Positions 52,751 through 63,475 of a DNA stretch of 64,000 bases are shown one piece after another. The position numbers and the translations under genes are program-made. The stretch comes from Gari tellinella (lineage: Eukaryota; Mollusca; Bivalvia; Cardiida; Psammobiidae): positions 53,063,246 through 53,127,245 of the forward strand of contig OV277866.1 in assembly GCA_922989275.2 (NCBI GenBank). Reading direction: 5' to 3'. Each line of letters opens with the position of its first letter. Positions within the stretch are counted from its first letter, which is position 1. The notes below the pieces were generated by a model. That model did not search any database and was not told the DNA's origin. It saw only the letters and a program-made list of their open reading frames with translations.

Positions 52751-53248
52751 GCAGCCCTGTATTTACCTGCATGTATGTCTTCTTAAAATAGTAAGGGATA
52801 TGCACCTTGCATTGTGACATCCAATACTCTAGAAAGCTATGCAACATGTCGCTGCCATCGCATTTGCGGATCAATTGCACCCGATCTTTTCTTAAGTTGC
52901 ACGTCCTCTTCATCTAAAGAGGAAGCTGCAGGTCAACATTAAATGCTTAGAATTTCCGGTATCTCATGAATGAGATGCGTTTTACGGCACTGCGACACAA
53001 ATTGGTCATATAGCACTGATGAATGATTAGGGATGAAATGAGGATGACTTCAGAAAGATGATTTCGGCTAATCTCACTCGTTGAGAAGTTCCGCATGAGA
53101 ACAAAACTACCGATATGCCTCTGTTTTAGTTCTCGGCGGAGTGAATTATCTCAGTCAATTAAACAAACACATCCCCTATGACAACAGCGTCAAGGTAGGA
53201 AGGTCTCTTGGAGTACGAGCAAATCAATTACTGTACATTCAGTTTTAA

Positions 53249-53430
53249 CCCATTCATTGTTGTCATAAAGTCTTCAATTTAAAACAATTGTCGTCTGCTT
53301 TTATTCTCACATTAAATTACTTTTGGGTATGTTACCTCAGAAGTATTGAAATGAGTGTCGAATAGTTTGGATCCTGATCATACGCCGCAGTACACGATGT
53401 CTGACCAGGATTAAAACTGTTTGCAAATAA
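53249..53430. mobile_element. B3-type MITE
   Basis: TTAACCCATTCATTGTTGTC at the left and a foldback at about 53360-53422 (GAATAGTTTGGATCCTGATC / GACCAGGATTAAAACTGTTT). The right terminus is not clear. Confidence 0.6.
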
Positions 53431-53449
53431 ACATTGTACTTTATTTCAG

Positions 53450-53660
53450 GGCTGCCATAAGTTGATCATAAAAATCCTAAGATTTCAAATTTTCAATTAT
53501 TCAGACGCAATTTTACTAATCGTACCTTTACCCCATAGGCTGTTTCTTGTTTTGAAGACACTTAAGGCGCATTCTGCTTTTCGTTCAGCCTGTTTTAAGC
53601 TACAATCTGCTAGGATAAAAATGCGAATACTTAGGAAAAATCCGGAGAAATGGCAGCCCT
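53450..53660. repeat. Repeat unit with B2 fragment, upstream of the B-box gene
   Basis: GGGCTGCCATAAGTTGATCA to GGAGAAATGGCAGCCCTG, the counterpart of 52572-52760. The ends GGGCTGCCAT / ATGGCAGCCC are inverted repeats. Confidence 0.6.
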
Positions 53661-53983
53661 GTGATTTTAACCAAGAATGGGGTAATTCATTTCGCCGCTG
53701 TGAAAGCCTTTAAGAGGTTGTCTCGCAATAATGTTAGTTATTTGAGAAGTGGCACTACCGATCTAATTACTGATCGCGTAAGGTTTTCTCAATTACCATG
53801 TAAACATATTTGAGACTACCCCATGACAGATAATAGCTTTATTGACAAACGCAGTGTGTGTATTCAACAAAGTACATGTATAGACTTTATACTTTGGTGT
53901 GATAATATGTACATACGTGTGTGGACGGTGTGATTTAGGCAATTTATATCATTGCAAGTTTGCATATATAGTTTGATTGAACA

Positions 53984-55723
53984 ATGGAAGAATGTGACAA
54001 TTTTCACTTTGGTTCAGATTCAGTGACGATTGATTCGGAGTGTAATGTGTGCAAAGTTGCTGGTAAGCATGTAGATGCCGTTAGCTATTGCCAAACCTGT
54101 AGTCAATCGTATTGTACTGCGTGTCTACAACAACATTCAATTGCACCAGAAACCAGCGGCTATGAACATATCGATACTCTGACGGAAAAGACGAAAAATG
54201 AAGACGAAGTGGAAAAAACGGAAGCTGTGACTGAGATAAAACTAGCTGACAAGTCGGTAGATAGAAAGTGTCCTCGTCATGATAATGAAATTTTGAAATT
54301 CTTTTGTACGGATCATAACTTTATTGGTTGTAGTGTGTGTATGTTTTTGGAGCATAAAAGTTGTAAGCATACAGAGTACATTCAAGAACTATCACTGGGA
54401 ATAGAAAGAAGCGAAGAGTATAGAGAGTTTGCCACAGAACTTGAAACTGTCGTATTAATGGCCGAATGTATTACACGCAAAGTAGAGCAGAGCAATGTTG
54501 TAGCTTCAAAGAGATGTGAAGATTTAGCCCAAAACATCAGACAAGCAAAGGAGAAGGTCATTCGACGTCTTGATGAATTGGAAAAAGAGTTTACCGACAA
54601 AGCCCAAAAGATTCTCGAAAATGACAAGAAAAAGTTTGACAGTGCAATTGATAAATGCAATGGTTTATTGAAAGATTCAACTTCTTTGATATCTCAACTA
54701 GGTAACTTAAAGTCAACCCAGCAATTCCGTAACATGTTTATCGAAATGAAAAGCGAACAAGATCATGTACAGAAAATGAAAACTGCATTAAAAACCTACA
54801 ACAGAGAAACTGACGTTACTAAATACATGTATTACAGTAAGCCTCTAGAAGACACACTGCAGACTTCAGATTGGTTTGGAACATTGGAATTGCTGGACAC
54901 CAAGACTGCTAAAGTCATACCAGAAGAATATTTAACTGTGAAAACTGATAGCGATAAGGAAACATGCAACATCAGCGGAGCTGTAGTTCTGGATTGCCAG
55001 AAAGTAGTACTGGTTGATTCAAGCAACAAAGCAATCAAACTTCTTGATACACAACAACGACGTGTCGTCTCAGAACTCAAGTTGTCTTCAACCAACGCCC
55101 CACGTGGAATTACACAAACAACGAATGATCAAATCGCTGTCACGATTCCGAAAGAGAAAAAGATCAAGCTTATATCAGTGGCAAATAATGAGCTGTCGAG
55201 TGTAGAAGACATTGAGATGCCAAATGAGAGCTACTGGATAGGATCAGTTTTGGAGAAATTTATTGTCACCGTGAACTCTCCTCAAAGACTCGATATCTTA
55301 GACAAACAAGGCCAAATTCTACAAGCTGTCAATGTCGATAAAGAATATAAAAAACTATTTGACGAGATATCAAATATTATTGTTAGTCGAGATTTCAGTA
55401 CCGTTTATGTTGCTGACCAGACGAGACACACCATGACGGCCATTTCCTTGTGGCGAAAAAAATCACAGGCATATAGCAGTTGGTACCTCCGTGGCCCGAC
55501 AAACATGGCTGTGGAGCTATCAGGGAATGTGTATGTGTGCGGGAACCAGACTAATGACGTTCACCAGACCACGGCGGACTGCGGTAAGAAAATACGAATA
55601 CCACTGACAAAATCGGACGGATTGAAAAAGCCCCAGGCGCTAGCTTTCTGTGATGTGACGGACAGACTGTTTGTAGGAATGGAATCTAGTGATGTAATGA
55701 AAGTTTTCCGAATGTCATTCTGA
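53984..55723 (+). CDS. RING-less TRIM-like protein: two B-boxes, coiled coil, propeller-like C-terminus
   Basis: Single-exon ORF of 579 residues. An in-frame TGA lies two codons before the ATG, which fixes the start. Residues 20-62 form a first B-box-like zinc site (C20xxC23, C36xxC39, C44xxC47, H51, H62). Residues 96-129 form a second B-box (C96, H99, C108, H111, C116xxC119, H124, H129). Residues about 135-300 are charged and heptad-like (coiled coil). From about 310 to the end come beta-rich repeats resembling the NHL-type propellers of TRIM2/3/71 and TRIM56-like proteins. There is no N-terminal RING, so self-contained E3 activity is doubtful; a scaffold or a ligand-binding role is possible. 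Such intronless genes form large families in bivalves, often discussed in innate immunity (family knowledge; role here is inference). The reading frame is clean while all surrounding DNA is repeats. Confidence 0.9.
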   Translation: MEECDNFHFGSDSVTIDSECNVCKVAGKHVDAVSYCQTCSQSYCTACLQQHSIAPETSGYEHIDTLTEKTKNEDEVEKTEAVTEIKLADKSVDRKCPRHDNEILKFFCTDHNFIGCSVCMFLEHKSCKHTEYIQELSLGIERSEEYREFATELETVVLMAECITRKVEQSNVVASKRCEDLAQNIRQAKEKVIRRLDELEKEFTDKAQKILENDKKKFDSAIDKCNGLLKDSTSLISQLGNLKSTQQFRNMFIEMKSEQDHVQKMKTALKTYNRETDVTKYMYYSKPLEDTLQTSDWFGTLELLDTKTAKVIPEEYLTVKTDSDKETCNISGAVVLDCQKVVLVDSSNKAIKLLDTQQRRVVSELKLSSTNAPRGITQTTNDQIAVTIPKEKKIKLISVANNELSSVEDIEMPNESYWIGSVLEKFIVTVNSPQRLDILDKQGQILQAVNVDKEYKKLFDEISNIIVSRDFSTVYVADQTRHTMTAISLWRKKSQAYSSWYLRGPTNMAVELSGNVYVCGNQTNDVHQTTADCGKKIRIPLTKSDGLKKPQALAFCDVTDRLFVGMESSDVMKVFRMSF

Positions 55724-55771
55724 AGGAATGCATGTCCAAAGTACGTTTTGTCGGTTAATATCTACAGAGAT

Positions 55772-56135
55772 GAGTTCAGTAAAGAAATCGATGGTCATCG
55801 AATTCGAGTTGGCTACCGGTCTGAAATACAATGGAGAAAACGTAATTCGTTTCGTTCAAACGCAAACGCATTGCAATGAAATATAGAAAATGATAACATT
55901 TTGACAATTCAGACTACTAGTTTTAATCTGAGTGGCAAACAGTTTGGAGCCTGATCAGACGTCGGGTTACCCGGCGTCTGATCTGGCTCCAAACTGTTTG
56001 CAATGAAAAAAATATTTTAAGCGTAACCGGGGTTATTTGGAAAGAAAACGTTTCCTCTACAGTGCTCTGAACGCTGCACACGGGGCACAAACAGCTAACC
56101 TAAACAGCAAACAAGGGTAATTGAATACGCTACAG
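55772..56135 (+). repeat. ~365-bp repeat block containing a family A MITE, copy 2
   Basis: Counterpart of 36052-36416 (GTTCAGTAAAGAAATCGATG ... TTGAATACGCTACAGGT). Begins about 50 bp after the stop codon of the B-box gene. Confidence 0.8.
55829..56063. mobile_element. Family A MITE inside repeat block copy 2
   Basis: CAATGGAGAAAACG ... CGTTTCCTCTACAGTG; foldback 55935-56001, very well paired. Confidence 0.8.
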
Positions 56136-56164
56136 GTGATGATTTCCTAACACACGATACTCTT

Positions 56165-56706
56165 AAAGGGACTCGCAACCGGATGGTGTACTTGTCAAAA
56201 TAAAATAAAATACTCAAATAAAAGCAAATTTGTGGCATTATTTGGCTTCTGACATTAAAAGAATATGATCACTCAAAAAAAAGTCTCAAGAATCGTCACC
56301 GAATCTTAGATTTTTAGATATTTTCCATCGTTTTTCTATACCGACTAGTAGACGGTATAGTTGTTGTTTTTGCATCTCTACACGGGCTCAGACATAAACC
56401 CGAGCCGAATTACGAAGTTGTATGCACTTTCGCTCGCTACACATTGAAATACGTTAAATCGATCCGAGATAAACGAATAGTTCCGTGGTCCATTGGTCTA
56501 AGCGGTTTCCCCTATTTTGCCTTCTGTCCGCCAATGCAGGGCCCCGGGTTCGAATCCCACCAGAGACCAATATTTTTTTTTATTGAAATGCATTTTTTTA
56601 AACAGAATTTCTTATCCTAAACTAATTCTTTACCATTTATATAAGCGTTTGACACATATTTACAAATTACTATTTTTAATGCACCATCTGGTTGCGAGTC
56701 GCTTTA
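56165..56706. mobile_element. TIR element with internal tRNA-like module, family J, copy 1
   Basis: Inverted ends AAAGGGACTCGCAACCGGAT / ATCTGGTTGCGAGTCGCTTT, about 540 bp. The inside holds CACGGGCTCAGACATAAACC / CCGAGCC and a tRNA-like stretch at 56483-56567. A second copy lies at 58578-59067. Confidence 0.8.
56483..56567 (+). other. tRNA-like sequence inside family J
   Basis: A box TGGTCTAAGCGG and a perfect B box GGTTCGAATCC with T-arm GGGTTCGAATCCC. The acceptor arms (CCGTGGT / ACCAGAG) pair at only five of seven positions, so a functional tRNA is unlikely. The spacing between boxes would fit a long-variable-arm tRNA. Confidence 0.6.
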
Positions 56707-56776
56707 AAAGGAGAACATTTTACTTCGTGCTGTAAAACAGCTTTTGTCAGTTCGCAGTTGCTTCCAGTTTTCTTGC

Positions 56777-56880
56777 TGAGTTTAGTCTGAGGTAGTTCTC
56801 AATCATTTAATTTGTCAGTGTTGAGCTTTAGCTCAGCAAAAGCTCAAGTCTGCCCAATTAAATTTCAGACTCAACTCTAA
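56777..56880. repeat. Foldback, GAGTTTAGTCTGAG type
   Basis: GAGTTTAGTCTGAGGTAGTT / AAATTTCAGACTCAACTC arms, centre GAGCTTTAGCTCAGC. Related to 45964-46072. Confidence 0.65.
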
Positions 56881-57054
56881 TGGTACTGAACCTTATTGTT
56901 TACATATGCCCTACATAACGAGTGAATACATGGTTAATAAACATCTAACACGAGGTACAGTGGAACGCTTCAATTACGAACACTACGTGGAACTATAGCC
57001 TGCTGAATTTGCACGGCCGCCAAAAAGCAGACCATTTGATTGCTTTAACCCCTT

Positions 57055-57261
57055 CACTTCCCTGCCCCGAGCTCAACAGTTTTGTGCAAACAGTTTGGAT
57101 CCTGATCAGACGCCGCGTTACGCGGCGTCTGACCAGGGTCTAAACTGTTTGACACTCATTGCAATATTTCTTCAGTCAAAATAGCACAAATTAAAATTTA
57201 AGAAATAAAAACAGACGACAATTGTTTAAAATTGATGACGTCATGGCAGTGAAGGGGTTAA
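57055..57261. mobile_element. TTAA-flanked MITE, subfamily B3, well preserved
   Basis: TTAACCCCTTCACTTCCCTG ... CATGGCAGTGAAGGGGTTAA. Foldback about 57076-57150: CAAACAGTTTGGATCCTGAT / GACCAGGGTCTAAACTGTTT around GACGCCGCGTTACGCGGCGTC. Confidence 0.85.
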
Positions 57262-57379
57262 AAACGGAAGATCAAAAGGATAAATCTTTGGAACTCGGAC
57301 AGCAAACAGTAAGCAGACGACAATTATTTAACATCGATGACTTCATGGCAGTGAATAGGTTACATGTCTTATAAGTATA

Positions 57380-57476
57380 GGTTAGACCATGGTTGCAAGC
57401 GAATAAACGATATAGTTCGAGGGGGTGTAGCCCCAGAGAACTATGTCGTTTATTCGCGCGCAACCATGGTCTAACC
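57380..57476. repeat. Near-perfect foldback, GGTTAGACCATGGTTGC arms
   Basis: GGTTAGACCATGGTTGCAAG / GCGCAACCATGGTCTAACC outer arms, CGAATAAACGATATAGTTC / GAACTATGTCGTTTATTCG inner arms, loop GAGGGGGTGTAGCCCCAGA. A stem of about 42 bp with few mismatches; no TIR family recognised. Confidence 0.85.
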
Positions 57477-57956
57477 AATTTAGCACTGGCTTGGGCTCGA
57501 GGAAAACAAGAAAACCATTCGTTTCTGATTTCTGTTTTAGACGAAAAAGTCATTTTGTTTGTAATATTTTACTAAAATTGAAAGGTTATTTCAAATGATA
57601 AGTTTGAGACATTAAGCATGCTTTAACACCAACATAAATAACGCTTATTGAAGCTCTATATGTAAGCACAATTCATTAGTAATTGTCTTTAAAGTCTAGG
57701 TCTCACTGTACATAATAAAACGCCATGAAGCGTGTGCAGTTCACCTCTGACCTCAGCTGTTTTTAGAATTGTGACGTCAAATTGCCTTGCGATGACGGAA
57801 GCGAGGAATAAGTGAACAGTTTGTTAGTTATTACATGGTTTGTTGAAATAAACGATATATTCACAGGTTTTTTAGGCATCTGATTGGCCGAGAGCTCCAA
57901 GCCATGTGCTAATAGGTATATAGCACTCGAGAATAAGTTCATTTAAGCCTTTCATG

Positions 57957-58190
57957 ATCAAATTATTGTGAAAGTTTTCCCATGCACAACCATATTATCG
58001 TCTGCTTTACTATTGGTGTCTGCAATATCGTTTCAAAGTGACATTTAAGGTAGTAAATGTAAAACTGACGTGTTTGTTTTCAAAACCAGTGGCAAACCGT
58101 TTTGATCATGATCTGGCGCCGCGTTTAGCAACGTCTGATCTGTATCAAAACTGTTTGCAAATGCGCTTTATGACGTCATTGAGAGTGTCC
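57957..58190. mobile_element. B3-type MITE, eroded
   Basis: Foldback about 58089-58157 (GGCAAACCGTTTTGATCATG / TCTGATCTGTATCAAAACTG) with a B3 phrase CGTCTGCTTTACTATTGGTG upstream. Confidence 0.6.
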
Positions 58191-58577
58191 TTTTTATGGT
58201 TAATAGGAATCATGTACATTTGTATATTGATATGGTTCTTAATATCTCAGTAGGTGTAACCCTGTATATGTATCAAGTTATCAATTGCATTTACGACTGG
58301 TAAATCTGAAAAGATATAATTTATTTAAAGAGAATCATGTCGTAGTTTAAAAGTATTGTTTAACATAAATATATAACAACATGCATGCAATTATTAACCC
58401 ATAAATGTATGTCGTCCATAAACGTAGACATTAGCAAATAGTAGCCTATAGATCCTGATGAGACGCCACTTGTAATGTTCGACTTTATATCATGGACTGC
58501 AGTGATTGCTACTTCATACAAAATGTACAACCATTGCATTGTCTTTGTGTGTCAATTTTAATTGGGGTATTTTGACC

Positions 58578-59067
58578 TAAAAGCGACTCGCAACCCGATG
58601 GTGTATTTGAAAAATAAAAGAAAATGCTCAAATAAAACCAAATGTGTAGCATTATCGTGCATCTGGCATAAGAAAAATACGATCAGTCTAAAAACCTCCT
58701 TAAGAAAAGTCTTCAAATCTTCATTGTTTAGATATTTGCCATCGTTTTATCCGTTGCGTCGAAAGACGCATTAGAAATTGAACACGGGCTCAGAATAAAC
58801 CCGAGCCGAATTGTGTACTCTCCATCGCTACACACTGAAGTACGTTAAATCGATTCCAAATATATGAATAGCCCGTAGTCGAATGGGCTAAGGGGTTTCT
58901 TAATTTTGCGTGTCGTGTCATCCTACCAGAGCTTCTTCTTTATTTATTTTTTAAACAGAATTTCTTATCCTAAACTAATTCTTACTCATTTATATAAGTA
59001 CATGTAGTTGACAAATATGTTATCAAATTACTATTTTAAATGCTAAATCTGGTTGCGAGCCTCTTTA
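58578..59067. mobile_element. TIR element with internal tRNA-like module, family J, copy 2
   Basis: Ends AAAGCGACTCGCAACCCGAT / AATCTGGTTGCGAGCCTCTTT. The tRNA-like stretch at 58869-58935 has kept CGAATGGGCTAAGGGG, but the B box is lost. Confidence 0.75.
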
Positions 59068-59074
59068 AGAAGTA

Positions 59075-59340
59075 TTGAACTGAGTGGCAAACAGTTTGGA
59101 TCCAGATCAGACGCCGCGGAGACATTTCGTCTGATCAGGATCAAAACTGTTTGCATACATGTATAACCGTCGTACTCGGGGTATAATAAGATAGTGAACT
59201 GCCATGGTTAAACGTTTTGGATTCCGGAGTAACAACCATTTAGGATTCTGACCAGACACCGCGGTACACGGCGTCTAATCAGAATCCAAACTGGTTCAAA
59301 ACGCCTTTTGACGTCATTGACAGTAAATGGGTTCATTCAG
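59075..59340. repeat. Two successive GCAAACAG-type foldbacks
   Basis: 59086-59154: GGCAAACAGTTTGGATCCAG / TCAGGATCAAAACTGTTTGC. 59230-59302: AACCATTTAGGATTCTGACC / AATCAGAATCCAAACTGGTT. The second is followed by a B3-like right end (GACAGTAAATGGGTT). Confidence 0.7.
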
Positions 59341-61050
59341 TGGTCCGTCAACACACGTTTGGCAGTATTCGAGTGAGGAAATGACTTTTGAATCACTATT
59401 TTAATAATGCCATTAATTTGAAAAAATATTTGACTCATTTCAAAATTGATTTTAGTAACTAACAATAACAATTCTTATTATTCACAATAATTATATTGAA
59501 GAATTTCCTTTATTAATGATTTATTTCCACATCTTAATCCATAAGGTATACGATATTGTTTTATTGTTTTTTGGTGGTTTTTTTTTTTGTTTTTTGGTTT
59601 TTGTTTACTGAAATGTAGTTATTTGTCTTCTCTCACGTTGTAAGTGCATGTATAAAATTTCATGTTAAGCGCGTTTGAACGCAGAACTCTAGCGTGAAAA
59701 GAGCGCTAAATAAATCTGGTATATTATTGAACAATAATGTGATAGAAGACGCGAATAGGAATAGATGAGTTAGGGAAATTGGTACTTCTGTAGTGGTAAA
59801 CTCATCAATCGATAACCAAGTTTGTGTGTTTGTCTTTATCCTTTAAGGTTCATGTAAAGTCCCTGTACGAGAAAAAAATATCCAAATTTGAAAAGTTGCA
59901 ATACTCAATAACTATACCACATTGGCTTAAAAATATTTTCACAAAGTATAAATAATTAGTCAATGAAAAGGAGCATGCCTAAATTTTCATTAATATAAGT
60001 GTACTTGTGATGTCAGAAGATCCATAAGTAACGAACATGGAGTGAAACTAGCCTCTTCAGCAGAATATATCAAATCACTTAATGACACGTATTTTCGGAA
60101 AATCTGGTAGAATACATACAAAGAACCCATTACATACTGGGTACTCCTACGCAGAATGTCTTACAAAAGTAAGAAAACCCCCTTGTAATTGGCCCTTAGA
60201 ATACCCCATGCTTGATTCAAGGGCAGCCATTTGCATTTTACAAATTTGTAGAAGTTTGCCAACATTGAAAGTCCAGTTACTCCAAATCTACAAAACCGAT
60301 TGACTGCAGTTAGACAATATATCCGTTCAATTATATCAAGGTCACCGAAAAATGTCATTTGTCCAACACCTCGACTTTTGCGATTAATCCGCATTTTCTC
60401 ATTTTTTAATATTCATATTTTCAACTTTTATTAATTTTCAGTACACTATTGTTGTTTGATACATAAACAATAAAATAAGTGCATTGCGCATTACTTTCGA
60501 TAATAAATTCCTCCAAATGTCACGATTCTTCAGCGGATTACTTGCCGCGAAAGTAATTCCGTCCCTGTACAGCTGACCTTTGTTTCAGGAAAATCAAGAG
60601 TGTGTCCCTTTAAATCACCCTTTTACACCCATTCATGTATTCCACATCTTTCCGGCTATTATAATGTTGATTAATATTTCACTTTGCATTGCGTTCTCTA
60701 TTATATAAAGCTTACATTGTTGTGAAACTATTCAAGCCTTTGGCAGGTACAGGGGTAGATGCTCATGTATATACTATTGCACGATTTTGACAAGGCTTTC
60801 TATGGTGTCCTAGTAGGGACACAACCGACGATTTCGTTGGGCAGAGACACACAATTCTTTTTTGTCCTTACTACTTTTTTCACGTATATTCTGCTTCTGC
60901 ATTTCACACATACACACACATTAAAATACTGTAATAGTTCATGAGTATAATTATGCAACTACCACCCTGATAGCCATACTTCAGTAGTTGTAAGAATTTA
61001 AAAACAATCATAAAGGCACATATATTTGAAATTTTAGTCAGAAACAATCA
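59341..61050. other. Intergenic, nothing recognised
   Basis: AT-rich sequence with short T-runs and small ORFs of no recognisable content. Confidence 0.4.
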
Positions 61051-61059
61051 TATATTAGT

Positions 61060-62030
61060 TTATCTGATGCTCAATGTGGGTTTCGTTCTAGGGGATCCTG
61101 CGTTTTACAGTTAATTGAATACATAGATGATTAGTCACACTACATTGAGGGTGATAGAATTTGGGAAATTATATTGTATATTTAGATTTTGTCAAAGCTT
61201 TTGAGAGCATAGTTCATTAACGTTTTCTCGCAAAGTATCAGTATTTGGTATCAGAGGGCCAGTTTTGTCATGGAAACGTGACTTTTTTACTGGACGTAGG
61301 CAATATGTATCTGTGAAAGGACCCTGGTCTTCTTCGTGGAAAGACATCTTTTAAGTGGGGTATACCAGGGAAGTGTCCTGGGACCCATATTATTCATATG
61401 TTTATAATAGATGACCCCCTACCCCTGAAGTTATACGTAGTATTGTGAAATTTTTCGCTTATGGTATCAAACTTTACAACAAAGACATTAAAATTGATAT
61501 TATCCAGCACGACTTAGATGCCTTACACATAGTCAAAGTGGCTGTTGCGTTTTAATGTGAAAAATTACAGAACCATACACTTTGGAAGAGACAACCAATA
61601 TTACCAGTATACTTTGAACTTTGCGGACATTGAGTCTGCTAGTGAAAAGGGGGATTCAGGGGTAATATTTTAACAGGATTAAAAAGTAAGTAGTCATATA
61701 GCTGAAAAAGATAACAAATCCAACAGTGTATTATCCTTAATAATCAGAATGTATGATTACATTGCGAAAAGCTATTTCATAATTTTTGTACAAAGCACTC
61801 GTCAGGTCAATATGGAAACACTCTTATCATGTATTATGGTATCTATTCTTAAAAGAAGTGTTTAAAAATTATGTAAGCCTACCAATAAGCGTCTCCTGGA
61901 TTGTCAACCTTACATGTACCGAAAGATTGGTTTTCAAAAATTGCTTGATCATCGACGAAGCCGTGGTGACATGATACAATGTTGAAAATTATTTTAAGAA
62001 ATGGAAGATATACATATAGAAAGATTTTAC
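61060..62030 (+). pseudogene. CR1/L2-like non-LTR reverse transcriptase relic
   Basis: Fragments in three frames, in order: LSDAQCGFRSRGSCVLQLIE, a decayed SKAF region, GVYQGSVLGPILF, a corrupted FADD region, FNVKNYRTIHFG, and the C-terminal RRSRGDMIQC (the R-x-RGDLI motif of CR1/L2-type elements). Full of stops and indels. Not the same copy family as 28600-30570, which is antisense and better preserved. Confidence 0.75.
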
Positions 62031-62479
62031 CTTAAAAATATTTTTCGAATTAAAAAAACATCAATAAGTTTACAACACTTTTCACAGAGAGAATTATAAA
62101 CAACCGGATCTCACTTCAGTTTATATAGAATTAAAAATAATAAATTTTGTTGATACATTTATATGCCGGATGAATTATTTTTGTAATCGAAGCTTCAATG
62201 TCATAGTCATGTGTTTGTGTACTTCATTGGATTAGAATCAAATATTGCATACTGTTTAATGAATAATTTTAGTTGAGAAGGGGCGAAATTGAATATTCTT
62301 AATAATTAGAATGACCACACAGCATCTGGAAACAAACATTTACTTGATGCGCATTTAAAAGATTTTTAAAAAAGCAATAGTAACCACTGTTCCCTCCATT
62401 TTACGGATACATTGCAGAATACGTAACGTTTCAAATACGTTGCCATTCCAACCAAAATGCACTTTGGAGGTCATTATGG

Positions 62480-63150
62480 TATAAATTTGATGATTTGACC
62501 CGACCTTGTTATCAAATACATCCGATATGTGTTCTATGGCTCATGTCCGAGGATAAAACAGGCCAAGGCAGGACGTTAATGTATTGTGTGGTGATACGCG
62601 CCGTGTGATGTTTTATACATGTATTGTCAAGCTGAAAATGCCAGGTCCTTCCTTTATTTTGCATGAATCGAATCACTGTGCTATTTAAAACATTGATGTA
62701 ACGCTGAGCATTGGCATTTTATTGAATAATAACCAAGTCAATTTCCAGAGTTCCCATTTTCCCAACCCAGACCATAGCGCTGCCACCACCCATTGTGTAT
62801 CTCTCAAACATATCGTCCTCCTTTATGCGCATTGAGGCGAGCGGACCGTGGCGAGAGATTCTCTTGCCTTTGCGGTAATGAATGTAGCACTGTTTACAGT
62901 GAAACATCTGCGCACGTGCAAAGTAAGGAATCGTTGGCAAGCTTAGACGCATAAAGAGACCTGGGATTTGAATAGCAATTGTGTTATCGTTATACGCAAT
63001 GAAGTCATTATAATCATGTATATATCTTGCAACATGCGTTAAAACACAGTTATAGAAGAATTCTAGGAAGAGGATGGGCTTACAAAGAAGCAGATCCTCC
63101 CGCGAGAGCCCAACAACGATTCTCAATGTATTCTCAAGGTATAATTCAGT
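62480..63150 (-). pseudogene. Tc1-like transposase relic
   Basis: On the minus strand: a decayed N-terminal part (63150-63010), then FERYTMGGGSAMVW (catalytic-domain motif GGGSVMVW), NANAQRYIN, WHFQLDNT and HTA, YINVLPWPVLSSDMS, and after a frameshift IEHISDVFDNKVG (the SPxEHLWDxLD motif with the third acidic residue). Stops and frameshifts throughout; no terminal inverted repeats found. The ORF at 63126-62719 is only part of this relic. Confidence 0.8.
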
Positions 63151-63389
63151 TAATCAAATTTACAAAAAAGGATGACAAAAATAATACAGTCTGCATATTT
63201 ATACATGTAATAATGTTTGACAGAGGCTCGTGTTGCCCACCATACTTTGGAAAAAATAAGTATAGGTAAATTTTGTGCGCTGAACCGTGACTGAGCTTTT
63301 CTATTTATAGAAGATGCAACCATTCCATGTTATGGGTAAGTTAGGGTTCAAACCTTAACTTGATATGTAAAATAAGAGCTTGAGACCTA

Positions 63390-63475
63390 TATGTCATCGT
63401 GGTCGAGGTAGTAGAGTAACGTTTTACTGGGTATGGTCATGAGTTCGATACCCAGTGATTCCTTTCTTTTTTCTT
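63390..63475 (+). repeat. tRNA-derived fragment (SINE-like)
   Basis: GTGGTCGAGGTAGTAGAGTA resembles an A box region and GAGTTCGATACCCAGTG a B box and T-arm, followed by a CTTTCTTTTTTCTTTTTTT tract. The acceptor stem does not close. Confidence 0.5.

Noticed and set aside
54382..55095. Minus-strand ORFs of 87-92 codons
   Set aside because: Antisense shadows of the intact B-box gene.
56483..56567. Functional tRNA gene
   Set aside because: The acceptor stem pairs at only five of seven positions and the sequence is repeated inside a TIR element; it is a tRNA-like module.
62719..63126. 135-codon ORF as a host gene
   Set aside because: Its content is a decayed Tc1-like transposase, with the remaining motifs in other frames beyond both ends.
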